A DNA stretch of 64,000 nucleotides from Clostridia bacterium. GTDB lineage: Bacteria; Bacillota; Clostridia; Oscillospirales; Acutalibacteraceae. The stretch spans positions 25,406 to 89,405 of the forward strand of contig JAFYSP010000011.1 in assembly GCA_017559305.1 (NCBI GenBank), read 5' to 3'. The position numbers were made by a program, and so were the translations under genes. Under the pieces are notes generated by a model. It had not been told where the DNA came from. It was given only the letters and a program-made list of their open reading frames with translations, and searched no databases. Shown here piece by piece: positions 26,073-33,086 of the stretch; positions within the stretch are counted from its first letter, which is position 1; each line of letters opens with the position of its first letter.

Positions 26073-26456
26073 ATGGCTGACACAATTTACGATACCTTAA
26101 AAAATGACGGCAAGGTCAGAATCATTCAGGAACTTGTTCCGGGTAAACAGATAACCATTGCCCACATCATCGCAAATCCCGACGAGGTACTTTATACAAA
26201 GCTCGGTCTTGACCCTGCAGGCGAATATACAAAAACGGCAATCGGCATTATCACAATGTCACCCGCCGAAACCGCAATTATTGCAGGCGATATCGCAACA
26301 AAGGCATCTGGCGTTGACCTTGGCTTTGTAGATAGATTCAGCGGTACGCTTATCGTAACCGGTACCGTCTCACAGGTTGAGTCGGCTGTAAGAGCGGTTG
26401 CGGATTACGCAAAGAACGTTCTTAACTTCACCGTCTGCGATATAACCAAAACCTGA
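26073..26456 (+). CDS. Microcompartment shell protein, EutS/PduU-like (circularly permuted BMC-H)
   Basis: A 127-residue shell protein. The sequence RIIQELVPGKQITIAHIIAN near the N-terminus and GFVDRFSGTLIVTGTVSQVE near residue 85 are diagnostic of the EutS/PduU group, a circular permutation of the BMC fold. In known members the N-terminal strands form a small beta barrel that caps one face of the hexamer pore. It is encoded directly between the activase and the EutP/PduV GTPase, as in other GRM loci. Confidence 0.93.
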   Translation: MADTIYDTLKNDGKVRIIQELVPGKQITIAHIIANPDEVLYTKLGLDPAGEYTKTAIGIITMSPAETAIIAGDIATKASGVDLGFVDRFSGTLIVTGTVSQVESAVRAVADYAKNVLNFTVCDITKT

Positions 26457-26457
26457 T

Positions 26458-26925
26458 ATGAATAAAGTGATATTTATAGGTAGAAGCGGAGCGGGTAAAA
26501 CAACACTCACTCAAGCGCTGTTAGGAGAGGGAACTGAATATCATAAAACCCAATCTGTTGAGCGCAGAGGTTTTGCGATAGATACTCCGGGTGAGTATGC
26601 CGAAACAAAAACTCTTGCCGGTGCACTTGCCGTTTTTACATACGAGGCAGACGTTGTAGGACTTATCATTTCTGCCAATGAACCCTACTCGCTTTTCGGT
26701 CCTAATATAACTTCAATGGCAAACCGAGAGGTTATAGGAATTGTGACGGGACTTACCAAAAAAGGCGCAAATCCCGATAGAGCAGAGCGGTGGTTGAGAC
26801 TTTCGGGATGTAAAAGAATTTTTCGAGTTGATTCAAAAACAGGTGAAGGAATACCACAACTTGCTTCATTTTTGCAAGAATTCGACCCAAAAGCAGAATT
26901 TAGACGTAAATTTTACGGAAAATAA
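26458..26925 (+). CDS. EutP/PduV-family GTPase-like protein
   Basis: A 155-residue P-loop protein. The Walker A motif GRSGAGKTTL is at residues 8-17, and IDTPGEY (~residue 41) is the G3-type DxxG equivalent. EutP/PduV proteins occur in most microcompartment loci; PduV has been linked to positioning of compartments on filaments in one system, and acetate-kinase activity has been reported for EutP. Its start follows the shell gene stop by one base. A second promoter lies beyond its end. Confidence 0.88.
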   Translation: MNKVIFIGRSGAGKTTLTQALLGEGTEYHKTQSVERRGFAIDTPGEYAETKTLAGALAVFTYEADVVGLIISANEPYSLFGPNITSMANREVIGIVTGLTKKGANPDRAERWLRLSGCKRIFRVDSKTGEGIPQLASFLQEFDPKAEFRRKFYGK

Positions 26926-26978
26926 TTAAAAAACCACACAAAAACACAAAAATTCCAACAAAAAACAACATTTTAGTG

Positions 26979-27007
26979 TTGACTTTTCTTTGTTGGCGTT
27001 ATATAAT
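26979..27007 (+). promoter_or_regulatory. Second promoter within the microcompartment locus
   Basis: TTGACT and TATAAT separated by exactly 17 bases, 44 bases before the aldolase ATG. The spacer contains TCTTTGTT, similar to the direct repeats at the first promoter. An A/C-rich stretch lies upstream. Confidence 0.8.
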
Positions 27008-27050
27008 TACAATGTAAACCAATTTAACCATAAAAAAGGAGAAATCAAAA

Positions 27051-27857
27051 ATGGCATCTGAGTACGAAATCAAAAAACAAATTTGTGACATCGGCAAAAG
27101 AATCTACGATCAGGGAATGGTCGCAGCTAACGACGGTAATATCTCCGTTAAGCTCAACGACAATGAATTCCTCTGCACACCTACAGGTGTTAGCAAGGGC
27201 TTTATGACACCTGAGTACATCTGCAAAGTCGATGCAAACGGTAAGGTTATCCAGGCAAACCCCGGATTCAAACCTTCTTCTGAAATAAAAATGCACATGA
27301 GAGTATATAAGAACAGACCTGACGTACAGGCTGTTGTTCATGCTCACCCCATCTATGCAACAAGCTTTGCAATCGCAGGTATCCCCCTTACACAGCCCAT
27401 TATGCCTGAAGCAGTTATTGCTCTTGGTTGTGTTCCGATTGCTGAATACGGCACTCCTTCTACCGAGGAAATCCCCGATGCAGTAGAGAAGTACCTCCAG
27501 CACTTTGACGCAGTTCTTCTTGAGAATCACGGCGCACTTACTTTCTCTGATTCTCTTATCAACGCATATCACAAGATGGAATCTGTTGAGTTCTATGCAA
27601 AACTCCTCTTCCTCTCTCGTCAGCTTGGCGGTCCTAAGGAACTTTCTAAGTCTCAGGTTGAAAGACTTTATGAAATCAGAAGACAGTTCGGACTTTCAGG
27701 TAAGCACCCTGCAAACCTCTGCCAGAACGCTAAGAATGGTCAGCCCAGCTGCCACGGTTGCGGCGGTTCATGCGGCGGCAATTGCCACGGCGGTGATGTT
27801 TCCAGCGACGTTGTTGCAGAGATCACCAAGAAAGTTCTCGAATCTCTCGGCAAATAA
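27051..27857 (+). CDS. Class II aldolase (fuculose/rhamnulose-1-phosphate aldolase type) with encapsulation tail
   Basis: A 268-residue zinc-dependent aldolase. Class II motifs are visible: AANDGNISVKL (~residue 24), PSSEIKMHM, HAHPIY (metal histidines, ~residue 92) and ENHGAL (~160). Members split L-fuculose- or L-rhamnulose-1-phosphate into DHAP and L-lactaldehyde. After the catalytic domain comes a Cys/His/Gly-rich linker (residues 234-248, CHGCGGSCGGNCHGG) and a terminal amphipathic helix (251-268) of the encapsulation-peptide type. A microcompartment aldolase of this kind defines the fucose/rhamnose GRM5 class. Which of the two sugar phosphates is preferred cannot be told from sequence. 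Confidence 0.92.
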   Translation: MASEYEIKKQICDIGKRIYDQGMVAANDGNISVKLNDNEFLCTPTGVSKGFMTPEYICKVDANGKVIQANPGFKPSSEIKMHMRVYKNRPDVQAVVHAHPIYATSFAIAGIPLTQPIMPEAVIALGCVPIAEYGTPSTEEIPDAVEKYLQHFDAVLLENHGALTFSDSLINAYHKMESVEFYAKLLFLSRQLGGPKELSKSQVERLYEIRRQFGLSGKHPANLCQNAKNGQPSCHGCGGSCGGNCHGGDVSSDVVAEITKKVLESLGK

Positions 27858-27876
27858 AATTTAGGGAGATTTATCC

Positions 27877-28359
27877 ATGTACGATAAGGATAAAATCGAT
27901 CTGATTGTCAAACAAGTAGTAGATAACGTAAAAAATGCAAACAGCGGTAATATTTCCTTATCCTTGGCTCTTGCTTTAACCGAAAAGGTCAAGCAAAAGG
28001 CAAGTGAAATGGGAGTCAAAGCCGTTATAGCGGTAGCCGATGCAGGCGCAAATACAATCAGTTTGCAGAGTATGGACGGAGCATATATCGCAAGCGCCGA
28101 TATTGCTGTCAATAAAGCGTTTACGGTGGTTTCACTGAAAATGCCCACAAAAAACCTTGCTTCTCTTGCAGCGCCCGGTGGCTCACTCTATGGCATTCAG
28201 TTTACAAACGGTGGCAAAATCGTCATATTCGGCGGTGGAGTTCCTCTCTATTCAAAAGACGGTCGGATAATAGGTGGAATAGGAATCAGCGGCGGTTCTG
28301 CCGATCAGGATACTGCGCTTGGTGACTATGCAGCCGAAATATTCAAAACTTTGATTTAA
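27877..28359 (+). CDS. GlcG/HbpS (PduO C-terminal-like) protein with N-terminal encapsulation peptide
   Basis: A 160-residue protein of the GlcG/HbpS fold (alpha/beta, e.g. AVIAVADAGANTISLQSMDG and GGVPLYSKDGRIIGGIGISGG). Residues 2-18 (YDKDKIDLIVKQVVDNV) form an amphipathic helix like those that target cargo to microcompartments. The domain is found as the C-terminal half of PduO and as a stand-alone protein in GRM loci; its role is not settled (heme or cofactor binding has been shown for relatives). The cobalamin adenosyltransferase half of PduO is missing, in keeping with B12-independence. Confidence 0.85.
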   Translation: MYDKDKIDLIVKQVVDNVKNANSGNISLSLALALTEKVKQKASEMGVKAVIAVADAGANTISLQSMDGAYIASADIAVNKAFTVVSLKMPTKNLASLAAPGGSLYGIQFTNGGKIVIFGGGVPLYSKDGRIIGGIGISGGSADQDTALGDYAAEIFKTLI

Positions 28360-28382
28360 TCAACTCAGAAAGCAGGAAGATT

Positions 28383-29588
28383 ATGGATATAAATAGCAAT
28401 GATATCGAACTTATCGTTAAAAAAGTCATAAGCTCGATGAATGCCACTTCTGATGCTTCTGTTTCAGCACCTAAGAGCAATGCAATTCCCGATAAGGCAA
28501 GAGTAGCAATGCTCACCTCTCTCGAAAACTTTGAAATCAAGGAATACCCAATGCCTAAACTTGGAGATGGCGATATTCTTGTCAAGGTTGAGGGATGCGG
28601 CGTCTGCGGAACAGATGCTCACGAATTCAAGCGCGATCCATTCGGTCTTATCCCTGTAGCACTCGGTCATGAGGGAACAGGTGAGATAGTAGCCATGGGT
28701 AAAAACGTATCCAAGGATAGCGCTGGTAAACCCCTTAAAGTAGGCGATAAGGTTGTTACTTGTATGATTTTCAAGGATAATCCTGATATCACAATGTTCG
28801 ACCTTAATAAACAGAATGTCGGCGGCGCAGACGTTTATGGACTTTTGCCCGATGACGATGTCCATCTCAACGGATGGTTTGCAGATTACATAGTTGTCCG
28901 TGAGGGTTCAACAGTATTCAACGTAAGCGATCTTGATCTTGATTCAAGAATTCTTATCGAGCCATCAGCAGTTCTTATTCACGCTGTTGAAAGAGCAAAA
29001 TCGGTTGGAATCCTTCGTTTCAACTCAAGAGTAGTAGTTCAGGGTTGCGGACCTATCGGTCTTATCTGTATTGCAGTTCTCCGCACACTCGGTATTGAAA
29101 ATATCGTAGCGGTTGACGGTGAAGACAAGCGCCTTGAATTTGCAAAACTCATGGGAGCAACTGCAACGGTTAACTTCAAGAACTTCCAGGGCGCAGAAGC
29201 ACTTGCTAACGGCGTCAAGGATGCATTCGGCGGTTACTTTGCAGACTTCGGTTTCCAGTGCACAGGTTCACCTGTAGCGCATGCAAACATTTATAAATTC
29301 ATAAGAAACGGTGGCGGACTTTGCGAACTCGGCTTCTTTATCAACGGCGGAGATGCAACAATCAACCCCCATTTCGATATCTGCGCAAAAGAAATCACAA
29401 CAGTTGGTTCTTGGGTATACACCCTCCGCGATTATGCAACCACATTTGATTTCCTCAAGCGTGCAAAGGGAATAGGACTTCCCCTTGAAAAACTCATCAC
29501 TCATAAGTTCAAGCTTGATGATATTAACGAAGCACTTAAGACAAACCTTGCAATGCAGGGTCTTAAGATAGCAATCGTTAATGAATAA
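28383..29588 (+). CDS. Zinc-type (MDR) alcohol dehydrogenase with encapsulation peptide
   Basis: A 401-residue medium-chain dehydrogenase. Residues ~5-18 (NDIELIVKKVISSM) are an encapsulation-type helix followed by a Ser/Ala linker. The catalytic zinc motif CGVCGTD and GHEGTGE are present (~residues 73-100), and the NAD-binding Rossmann motif VVQGCGPIGL is at ~220. The four-cysteine structural zinc loop is absent. It probably reduces lactaldehyde to 1,2-propanediol and/or propionaldehyde to propanol, regenerating NAD+ inside the shell. A Zn-type enzyme replaces the iron-type PduQ of B12-dependent systems. Confidence 0.87.
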   Translation: MDINSNDIELIVKKVISSMNATSDASVSAPKSNAIPDKARVAMLTSLENFEIKEYPMPKLGDGDILVKVEGCGVCGTDAHEFKRDPFGLIPVALGHEGTGEIVAMGKNVSKDSAGKPLKVGDKVVTCMIFKDNPDITMFDLNKQNVGGADVYGLLPDDDVHLNGWFADYIVVREGSTVFNVSDLDLDSRILIEPSAVLIHAVERAKSVGILRFNSRVVVQGCGPIGLICIAVLRTLGIENIVAVDGEDKRLEFAKLMGATATVNFKNFQGAEALANGVKDAFGGYFADFGFQCTGSPVAHANIYKFIRNGGGLCELGFFINGGDATINPHFDICAKEITTVGSWVYTLRDYATTFDFLKRAKGIGLPLEKLITHKFKLDDINEALKTNLAMQGLKIAIVNE

Positions 29589-29602
29589 GCGGGGTAACTG
29601 AT

Positions 29603-29917
29603 ATGGGTATGGCGACAGGCTTTATCGAGGTCTACGGACTTGCAGCGGCTTTTGTAGCATGTGATGCAGGATGCAAAGCGGCAGACGTTACAGTAGAGCA
29701 TTTCGATAAAAATAAACCCGGCAATCCGGACGGACTTGAAGTCCCCCTTATTGTGTGTGTAAAATTCCGTGGTAACGTTGATTCGGTTACAGCCGCAATA
29801 GAGGCAGCAAAATCAGCCGCTATGACGGTTTCAGGAGTTGTAAGCACTCATATAATAGCAAACACAGAAGCTGATACAGAAAAAATGTTGAAGCTCAACG
29901 CATTTGATAAAAAATAA
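29603..29917 (+). CDS. Microcompartment shell protein, BMC-H, 104 residues
   Basis: A single BMC domain hexamer-forming protein. The opening GFIEVYGLAAAFVACDAGCKAADV is the start of the BMC fold and AAIEAAKSAA its second helix. Relative to the PduA type it has an insert of about ten residues before the pore strand (KNKPGNPDGLEV), so pore shape and charge should differ. There are two Met codons six bases apart; the first is better placed after GGGG. It is the first of five single-domain shell genes in a row. Confidence 0.87.
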   Translation: MGMATGFIEVYGLAAAFVACDAGCKAADVTVEHFDKNKPGNPDGLEVPLIVCVKFRGNVDSVTAAIEAAKSAAMTVSGVVSTHIIANTEADTEKMLKLNAFDKK

Positions 29918-29935
29918 TTTTCGGAGGAAATAAAT

Positions 29936-30214
29936 ATGGCACTCGAAGCACTTGGAATGGTAGAAACCAGAGGTCTTGTAGCATCTATCGAAGCAGCTGA
30001 TGCAATGGCAAAGGCAGCAAACGTTGAACTCATCGGTACCGAGAAAATCGGTTCAGGACTCGTATCTGTTATGGTACGTGGCGACGTCGGTGCAGTTAAG
30101 GCAGCAACAGAGGCAGGCGCATCTGCAGCATCTAAACTCGGCGAACTCGTAGCAGTACACGTAATCCCCAGACCTCATGCAGATGTTGAAAAAATTCTGC
30201 CCAGTCTTAAATAA
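29936..30214 (+). CDS. Microcompartment shell protein, PduA/PduJ-like BMC-H, copy 1
   Basis: A 92-residue canonical BMC-H hexamer subunit ([20 protein letters not shown]). The pore loop KIGSGLV is like PduA, whose pore passes propanediol. It differs from copies 2 and 3 at only two positions (Ala instead of Val in DAMxKAA; Ser instead of Thr in the C-terminal LPxLK). A strong GGAGG lies ahead of the ATG. Such proteins are the main facet component. Confidence 0.96.
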   Translation: MALEALGMVETRGLVASIEAADAMAKAANVELIGTEKIGSGLVSVMVRGDVGAVKAATEAGASAASKLGELVAVHVIPRPHADVEKILPSLK

Positions 30215-30230
30215 TCAGGAGTAATTAGAT

Positions 30231-30560
30231 ATGTCTTTAGGATTTGTAGAAGTCCAGAGCGTCACAGGTGCTGTTGACTGCCTGGATATAATGTGTAAAT
30301 CCGCAGATGTACGGTTTGTAACATGGGAACGTAAGCTCGGCGGCAGACTTGTAACCATCATAATTGAAGGTCAGATTTCTGCAGTCACAGCGGCAGTAGA
30401 AAATGCAGTTAATAGCGCTATTATCAAGCCGGCAGCACATGCTGTCATAGCAAATCCTCATCCCGAGGTAATAAGACTTGTTGAACTCAGCGCATCAAGA
30501 ATTGCGAAGAAACTTGCCGAACAGCAAAAAGCAGACGATTCTCACGTTCAGGAAGTATAG
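30231..30560 (+). CDS. Microcompartment shell protein, BMC-H with helical C-terminal tail
   Basis: A 109-residue BMC-H protein ([20 protein letters not shown]). The pore region is KLGGRLVT, so the pore carries an Arg next to two Gly, unlike the GSG of its PduA-like neighbours. After the BMC domain, residues ~84-109 form a charged helix ([18 protein letters not shown]) that could face the lumen or the cytoplasm and bind partners. It lies between PduA-like copies 1 and 2. Confidence 0.88.
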   Translation: MSLGFVEVQSVTGAVDCLDIMCKSADVRFVTWERKLGGRLVTIIIEGQISAVTAAVENAVNSAIIKPAAHAVIANPHPEVIRLVELSASRIAKKLAEQQKADDSHVQEV

Positions 30561-30571
30561 AGGTGGTCATT

Positions 30572-31003
30572 ATGGCAGAAAACTCAGTATTCATGTCAAA
30601 AGATGATGTTAAACCCGTAAGTAAACCCTTGGAAGAGGTTAAACCTGTCAAAAAGGAAGAAAAACCTGCTCCCAAGGAAACAAATAAAGTAAATACACAA
30701 ACAACCGTTATGGAGGAAAAGAAAATGGCACTTGAAGCACTTGGAATGGTAGAAACCAGAGGTCTCGTAGCATCAATCGAAGCAGCCGATGCAATGGTAA
30801 AGGCAGCAAACGTTGAACTCATCGGCACCGAGAAAATCGGTTCCGGACTCGTATCTGTTATGGTACGTGGCGACGTCGGCGCAGTTAAGGCAGCAACAGA
30901 GGCAGGCGCATCTGCAGCATCTAAACTCGGCGAACTCGTAGCAGTACACGTAATCCCCAGACCCCACGCAGACGTTGAGAAGATTCTTCCCACACTCAAA
31001 TAA
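30572..31003 (+). CDS. PduA-like shell protein copy 2 with 51-residue N-terminal extension
   Basis: A 143-residue reading frame: residues 1-51 are a Lys/Pro/Glu-rich, low-complexity extension (e.g. [16 protein letters not shown]), then from Met52 a PduA-like BMC-H domain identical to copy 3. A ribosome site (AGAGGTGG) precedes the first ATG. A second perfect site (GGAGG, 8 bases spacing) lies inside the frame ahead of Met52, so a long and a short protein are expected from one gene, by analogy with PduB/PduB'. In PduB the N-terminal extension ties the shell to the enzyme core. A GTG at 30563 is an alternative start adding three residues. Confidence 0.85.
   Translation: MAENSVFMSKDDVKPVSKPLEEVKPVKKEEKPAPKETNKVNTQTTVMEEKKMALEALGMVETRGLVASIEAADAMVKAANVELIGTEKIGSGLVSVMVRGDVGAVKAATEAGASAASKLGELVAVHVIPRPHADVEKILPTLK
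30712..30727 (+). promoter_or_regulatory. Internal ribosome site and start codon inside the extended shell gene
   Basis: GGAGG at 30712-30716, eight bases, ATG at 30725. It would start a 92-residue shell protein identical to the one at 31066. Spacing and sequence match the strong sites used by neighbouring genes. Confidence 0.85.
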
Positions 31004-31065
31004 TTCATTTAATTTAATCTATTACCGCTAATGCGGATGGAAATTTTTATCAGGAGGAAATCAAA

Positions 31066-31344
31066 ATGGCACTCGAAGCACTCGGAATGGTAGAAACCAG
31101 AGGTCTTGTAGCATCTATCGAAGCAGCCGATGCAATGGTAAAGGCAGCTAACGTAGAGCTCATCGGTACCGAAAAGATCGGTTCCGGACTTGTATCAGTT
31201 ATGGTGCGCGGTGATGTTGGCGCTGTTAAGGCAGCAACAGAGGCAGGCGCTTCTGCGGCTTCTAAACTCGGCGAGTTGGTTGCAGTTCATGTAATCCCCA
31301 GACCTCACGCAGATGTCGAAAAGATTTTACCTACTCTTAAATAA
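31066..31344 (+). CDS. Microcompartment shell protein, PduA/PduJ-like BMC-H, copy 3
   Basis: A 92-residue BMC-H protein, identical in amino acids to the short form of copy 2, with many synonymous changes. The pore loop is KIGSGLV. A CAGGAGG site precedes the ATG. It is followed by a 124-base gap containing a GC-only palindrome before the vertex-protein gene. Confidence 0.96.
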   Translation: MALEALGMVETRGLVASIEAADAMVKAANVELIGTEKIGSGLVSVMVRGDVGAVKAATEAGASAASKLGELVAVHVIPRPHADVEKILPTLK

Positions 31345-31395
31345 GAGAATAAAATCATAAGACGTAATTGATCAGTTACAATGTGGTATATTTAT

Positions 31396-31417
31396 GGCTC
31401 CCGCGGCCGCGGGAGCC
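31396..31417. other. Perfect 22-bp GC-rich palindrome between shell and vertex genes
   Basis: GGCTCCCGCGG is followed directly by its reverse complement CCGCGGGAGCC, with an outer TGTGG (31382) / CCACA (31422) pairing. In RNA this makes a very stable hairpin. No T run follows on either strand, so it is not a standard terminator. It lies about 50 bases before the EutN/CcmL-like start codon. An mRNA processing or partial attenuation role that lowers vertex-protein output is inference. Confidence 0.8.
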
Positions 31418-31468
31418 AAAGCCACACTAAACACACGTTTCCAATTAATTCGAAAGGAAAGCAAAACA

Positions 31469-31729
31469 ATGATCGTAGGTAAGGTTGTTGGAAGTGTAGT
31501 CGCTACACGCAAGAATGAGCGTCTCTTAGGTAGTAAATTTATGATTGTAGAGCCGCTTAAAAATATGGATAACAATGGCAGAATTATTGCGGTTGATAAC
31601 GTTGGCGCAGGTATTGGTGAAACAGTTCTTGTTGCTCTTGGCAGCGCCGCAAGAATCGGATGCGCTATGAATGAAGCACCTGTAGATGCCGCAATCGTAG
31701 GAATTATTGATAACTCAATAGGTTTATAA
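31469..31729 (+). CDS. EutN/CcmL-family microcompartment vertex protein (BMC-P)
   Basis: An 86-residue pentamer-forming protein that caps the shell vertices. MIVGKVVGSVVATRKNERL at the start and VAVDNVGAGIGE-like (AVDNVGAGIGETVLVALGSA) in the middle are diagnostic. The ATG after AAAGGAAAGC was chosen; a longer frame reading upstream would run through the palindrome. Only one such gene is present. Few copies are needed per shell, which fits the possible attenuating hairpin upstream. Confidence 0.94.
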   Translation: MIVGKVVGSVVATRKNERLLGSKFMIVEPLKNMDNNGRIIAVDNVGAGIGETVLVALGSAARIGCAMNEAPVDAAIVGIIDNSIGL

Positions 31730-31746
31730 AGAAAGAATAACTAACA

Positions 31747-33072
31747 ATGAAAATCACGGAACTTTCAGAAGTACTTAAAAATGGTGGAGTAGTCGGCGCA
31801 GGTGGCGCGGGCTTTCCTTCTTATGCAAAACTTAATGAAAAGGCCGATACTATAATTCTCAACTGCGCAGAATGTGAACCTCTTTTGCAACTTCATAAGC
31901 AGATGCTTTCGATGTATGCTTATGAGATAATGACAGCACTTAACGAGGTTAAGGAAGCAGTCGGCGCAGAGAAGGTTATTATCGCAGTTAAGCCTTCATA
32001 CAAAAAAGCGGTGGAAGCGGTTAAATCCCTTCTGCCTGATTTTGCTGGTATGGAAATTGGCTTTTTGCCCGAAGCATATCCTTCAGGCGATGAGGTGGTA
32101 ACCATCTATGAAACTACCGGTAGGGTAGTAGAAGCAGGTAAAATACCGATTACTGTCGGTGTCATAGTTTATAACGTTGAAACAATGTTCAATGCTTATA
32201 ACATAATCAAAAATAATAAGGGCGTAACTGAAAAATACATTACCGTAACAGGCGCAGTAAAACATCCTGTAACAGTAAAAGTTCCCCTTGGAATAACTTA
32301 TGACGAGGTAATTGCTCTTGCAGGCGGCGCTACGATAGATGAATATGAAATCATCGCAGGCGGACCGATGACAGGACCCATTGCCAAGGGTTATGACGTT
32401 GTAACCAAAACTTCAAACGCTCTCATAATTCTCCCACCCGAGCATTATGTGGTCAAGCGCAAAGAGGTTAATATAAACGTTTCGATGAAAAGAGCAATGT
32501 CGGCTTGTTGCCAGTGCAGATACTGCACGGATTTGTGCCCTCGTAATCTTTTGGGTCATCCTATTGACCCTGCAAAACTTATGAGAGCAGTATCAACAAA
32601 CTGTACTACCGACCCCGCACCGTTTCTCAATGCGAATTTCTGTTGCGGATGCAGTCTTTGCGAAATGTTCTCTTGCTTCCAGGGACTCAGCCCCAAGGCA
32701 ATAATCGGCTCGGTCAGAGGCGAACTTGCCAAAAACGGCGTACCGAGACCTGAAGCAAAAATGAAGGAAGTCAATCCTTCAAGAAGCGGCAGACTTATAT
32801 CGGTTGAGCGCTTGATTTCAAGACTCGGACTTGAGGAATATAAAGCCGCGGCACCCTATGAAGAAAAAGCGGTTGCCTTTAATAAGGTTAAACTTATGCT
32901 TTCTCAAAATATCGGAGCTCCAAGTACTCCTTGCGTAGCGGTTGGAGATAAAGTGACAATGGGCGATAAGATTGCCGATTCATCACCTGATAAACTCTCT
33001 GTTGCACTTCATGCATCTATCAGCGGCGAAGTAACAGAGGTAACCGATAGATATATAATTATTAAAGCTTGA
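31747..33072 (+). CDS. PduS-like (RnfC-type) flavin/Fe-S electron-transfer protein
   Basis: A 441-residue protein. The N-terminus GVVGAGGAGFPSYAKL is the Gly-rich NADH/FMN-binding motif of the RnfC/PduS/NuoF group; an SLBB domain follows (~residues 165-215). Two [4Fe-4S] motifs are visible: C254-C257-C260-C264 and C299-C302-C305-C310. In B12 systems PduS is a cobalamin reductase; here no B12 enzyme is present, so NADH re-oxidation or electron transfer through the PduT-like shell protein, or to the radical SAM activase, is more plausible (inference). It is followed by the PduT-like gene after 14 bases. Confidence 0.9.
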   Translation: MKITELSEVLKNGGVVGAGGAGFPSYAKLNEKADTIILNCAECEPLLQLHKQMLSMYAYEIMTALNEVKEAVGAEKVIIAVKPSYKKAVEAVKSLLPDFAGMEIGFLPEAYPSGDEVVTIYETTGRVVEAGKIPITVGVIVYNVETMFNAYNIIKNNKGVTEKYITVTGAVKHPVTVKVPLGITYDEVIALAGGATIDEYEIIAGGPMTGPIAKGYDVVTKTSNALIILPPEHYVVKRKEVNINVSMKRAMSACCQCRYCTDLCPRNLLGHPIDPAKLMRAVSTNCTTDPAPFLNANFCCGCSLCEMFSCFQGLSPKAIIGSVRGELAKNGVPRPEAKMKEVNPSRSGRLISVERLISRLGLEEYKAAAPYEEKAVAFNKVKLMLSQNIGAPSTPCVAVGDKVTMGDKIADSSPDKLSVALHASISGEVTEVTDRYIIIKA

Positions 33073-33086
33073 AAGGAGACAAACTA

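Larger units (their letters stand above)
29936..31344 (+). repeat. Triplicated PduA-like shell coding unit (279 bp each)
   Basis: Copies at 29936-30214, 30725-31003 and 31066-31344 in direct orientation, with another shell gene between copies 1 and 2. Copies 2 and 3 encode identical 92-residue sequences but differ at many third positions, while copies 1 and 2 are closer in DNA. This shows duplication followed by strong protein-level constraint, possibly with gene conversion. Confidence 0.95.

Noticed and set aside
29936-31344. Repeated units as a CRISPR array or mobile element duplication
   Set aside because: Each repeat is a full shell coding sequence; no short regular spacers, no terminal inverted repeats and no transposase.
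31396-31417. GC palindrome as an intrinsic terminator
   Set aside because: No T run on either strand; kept only as an unexplained hairpin.
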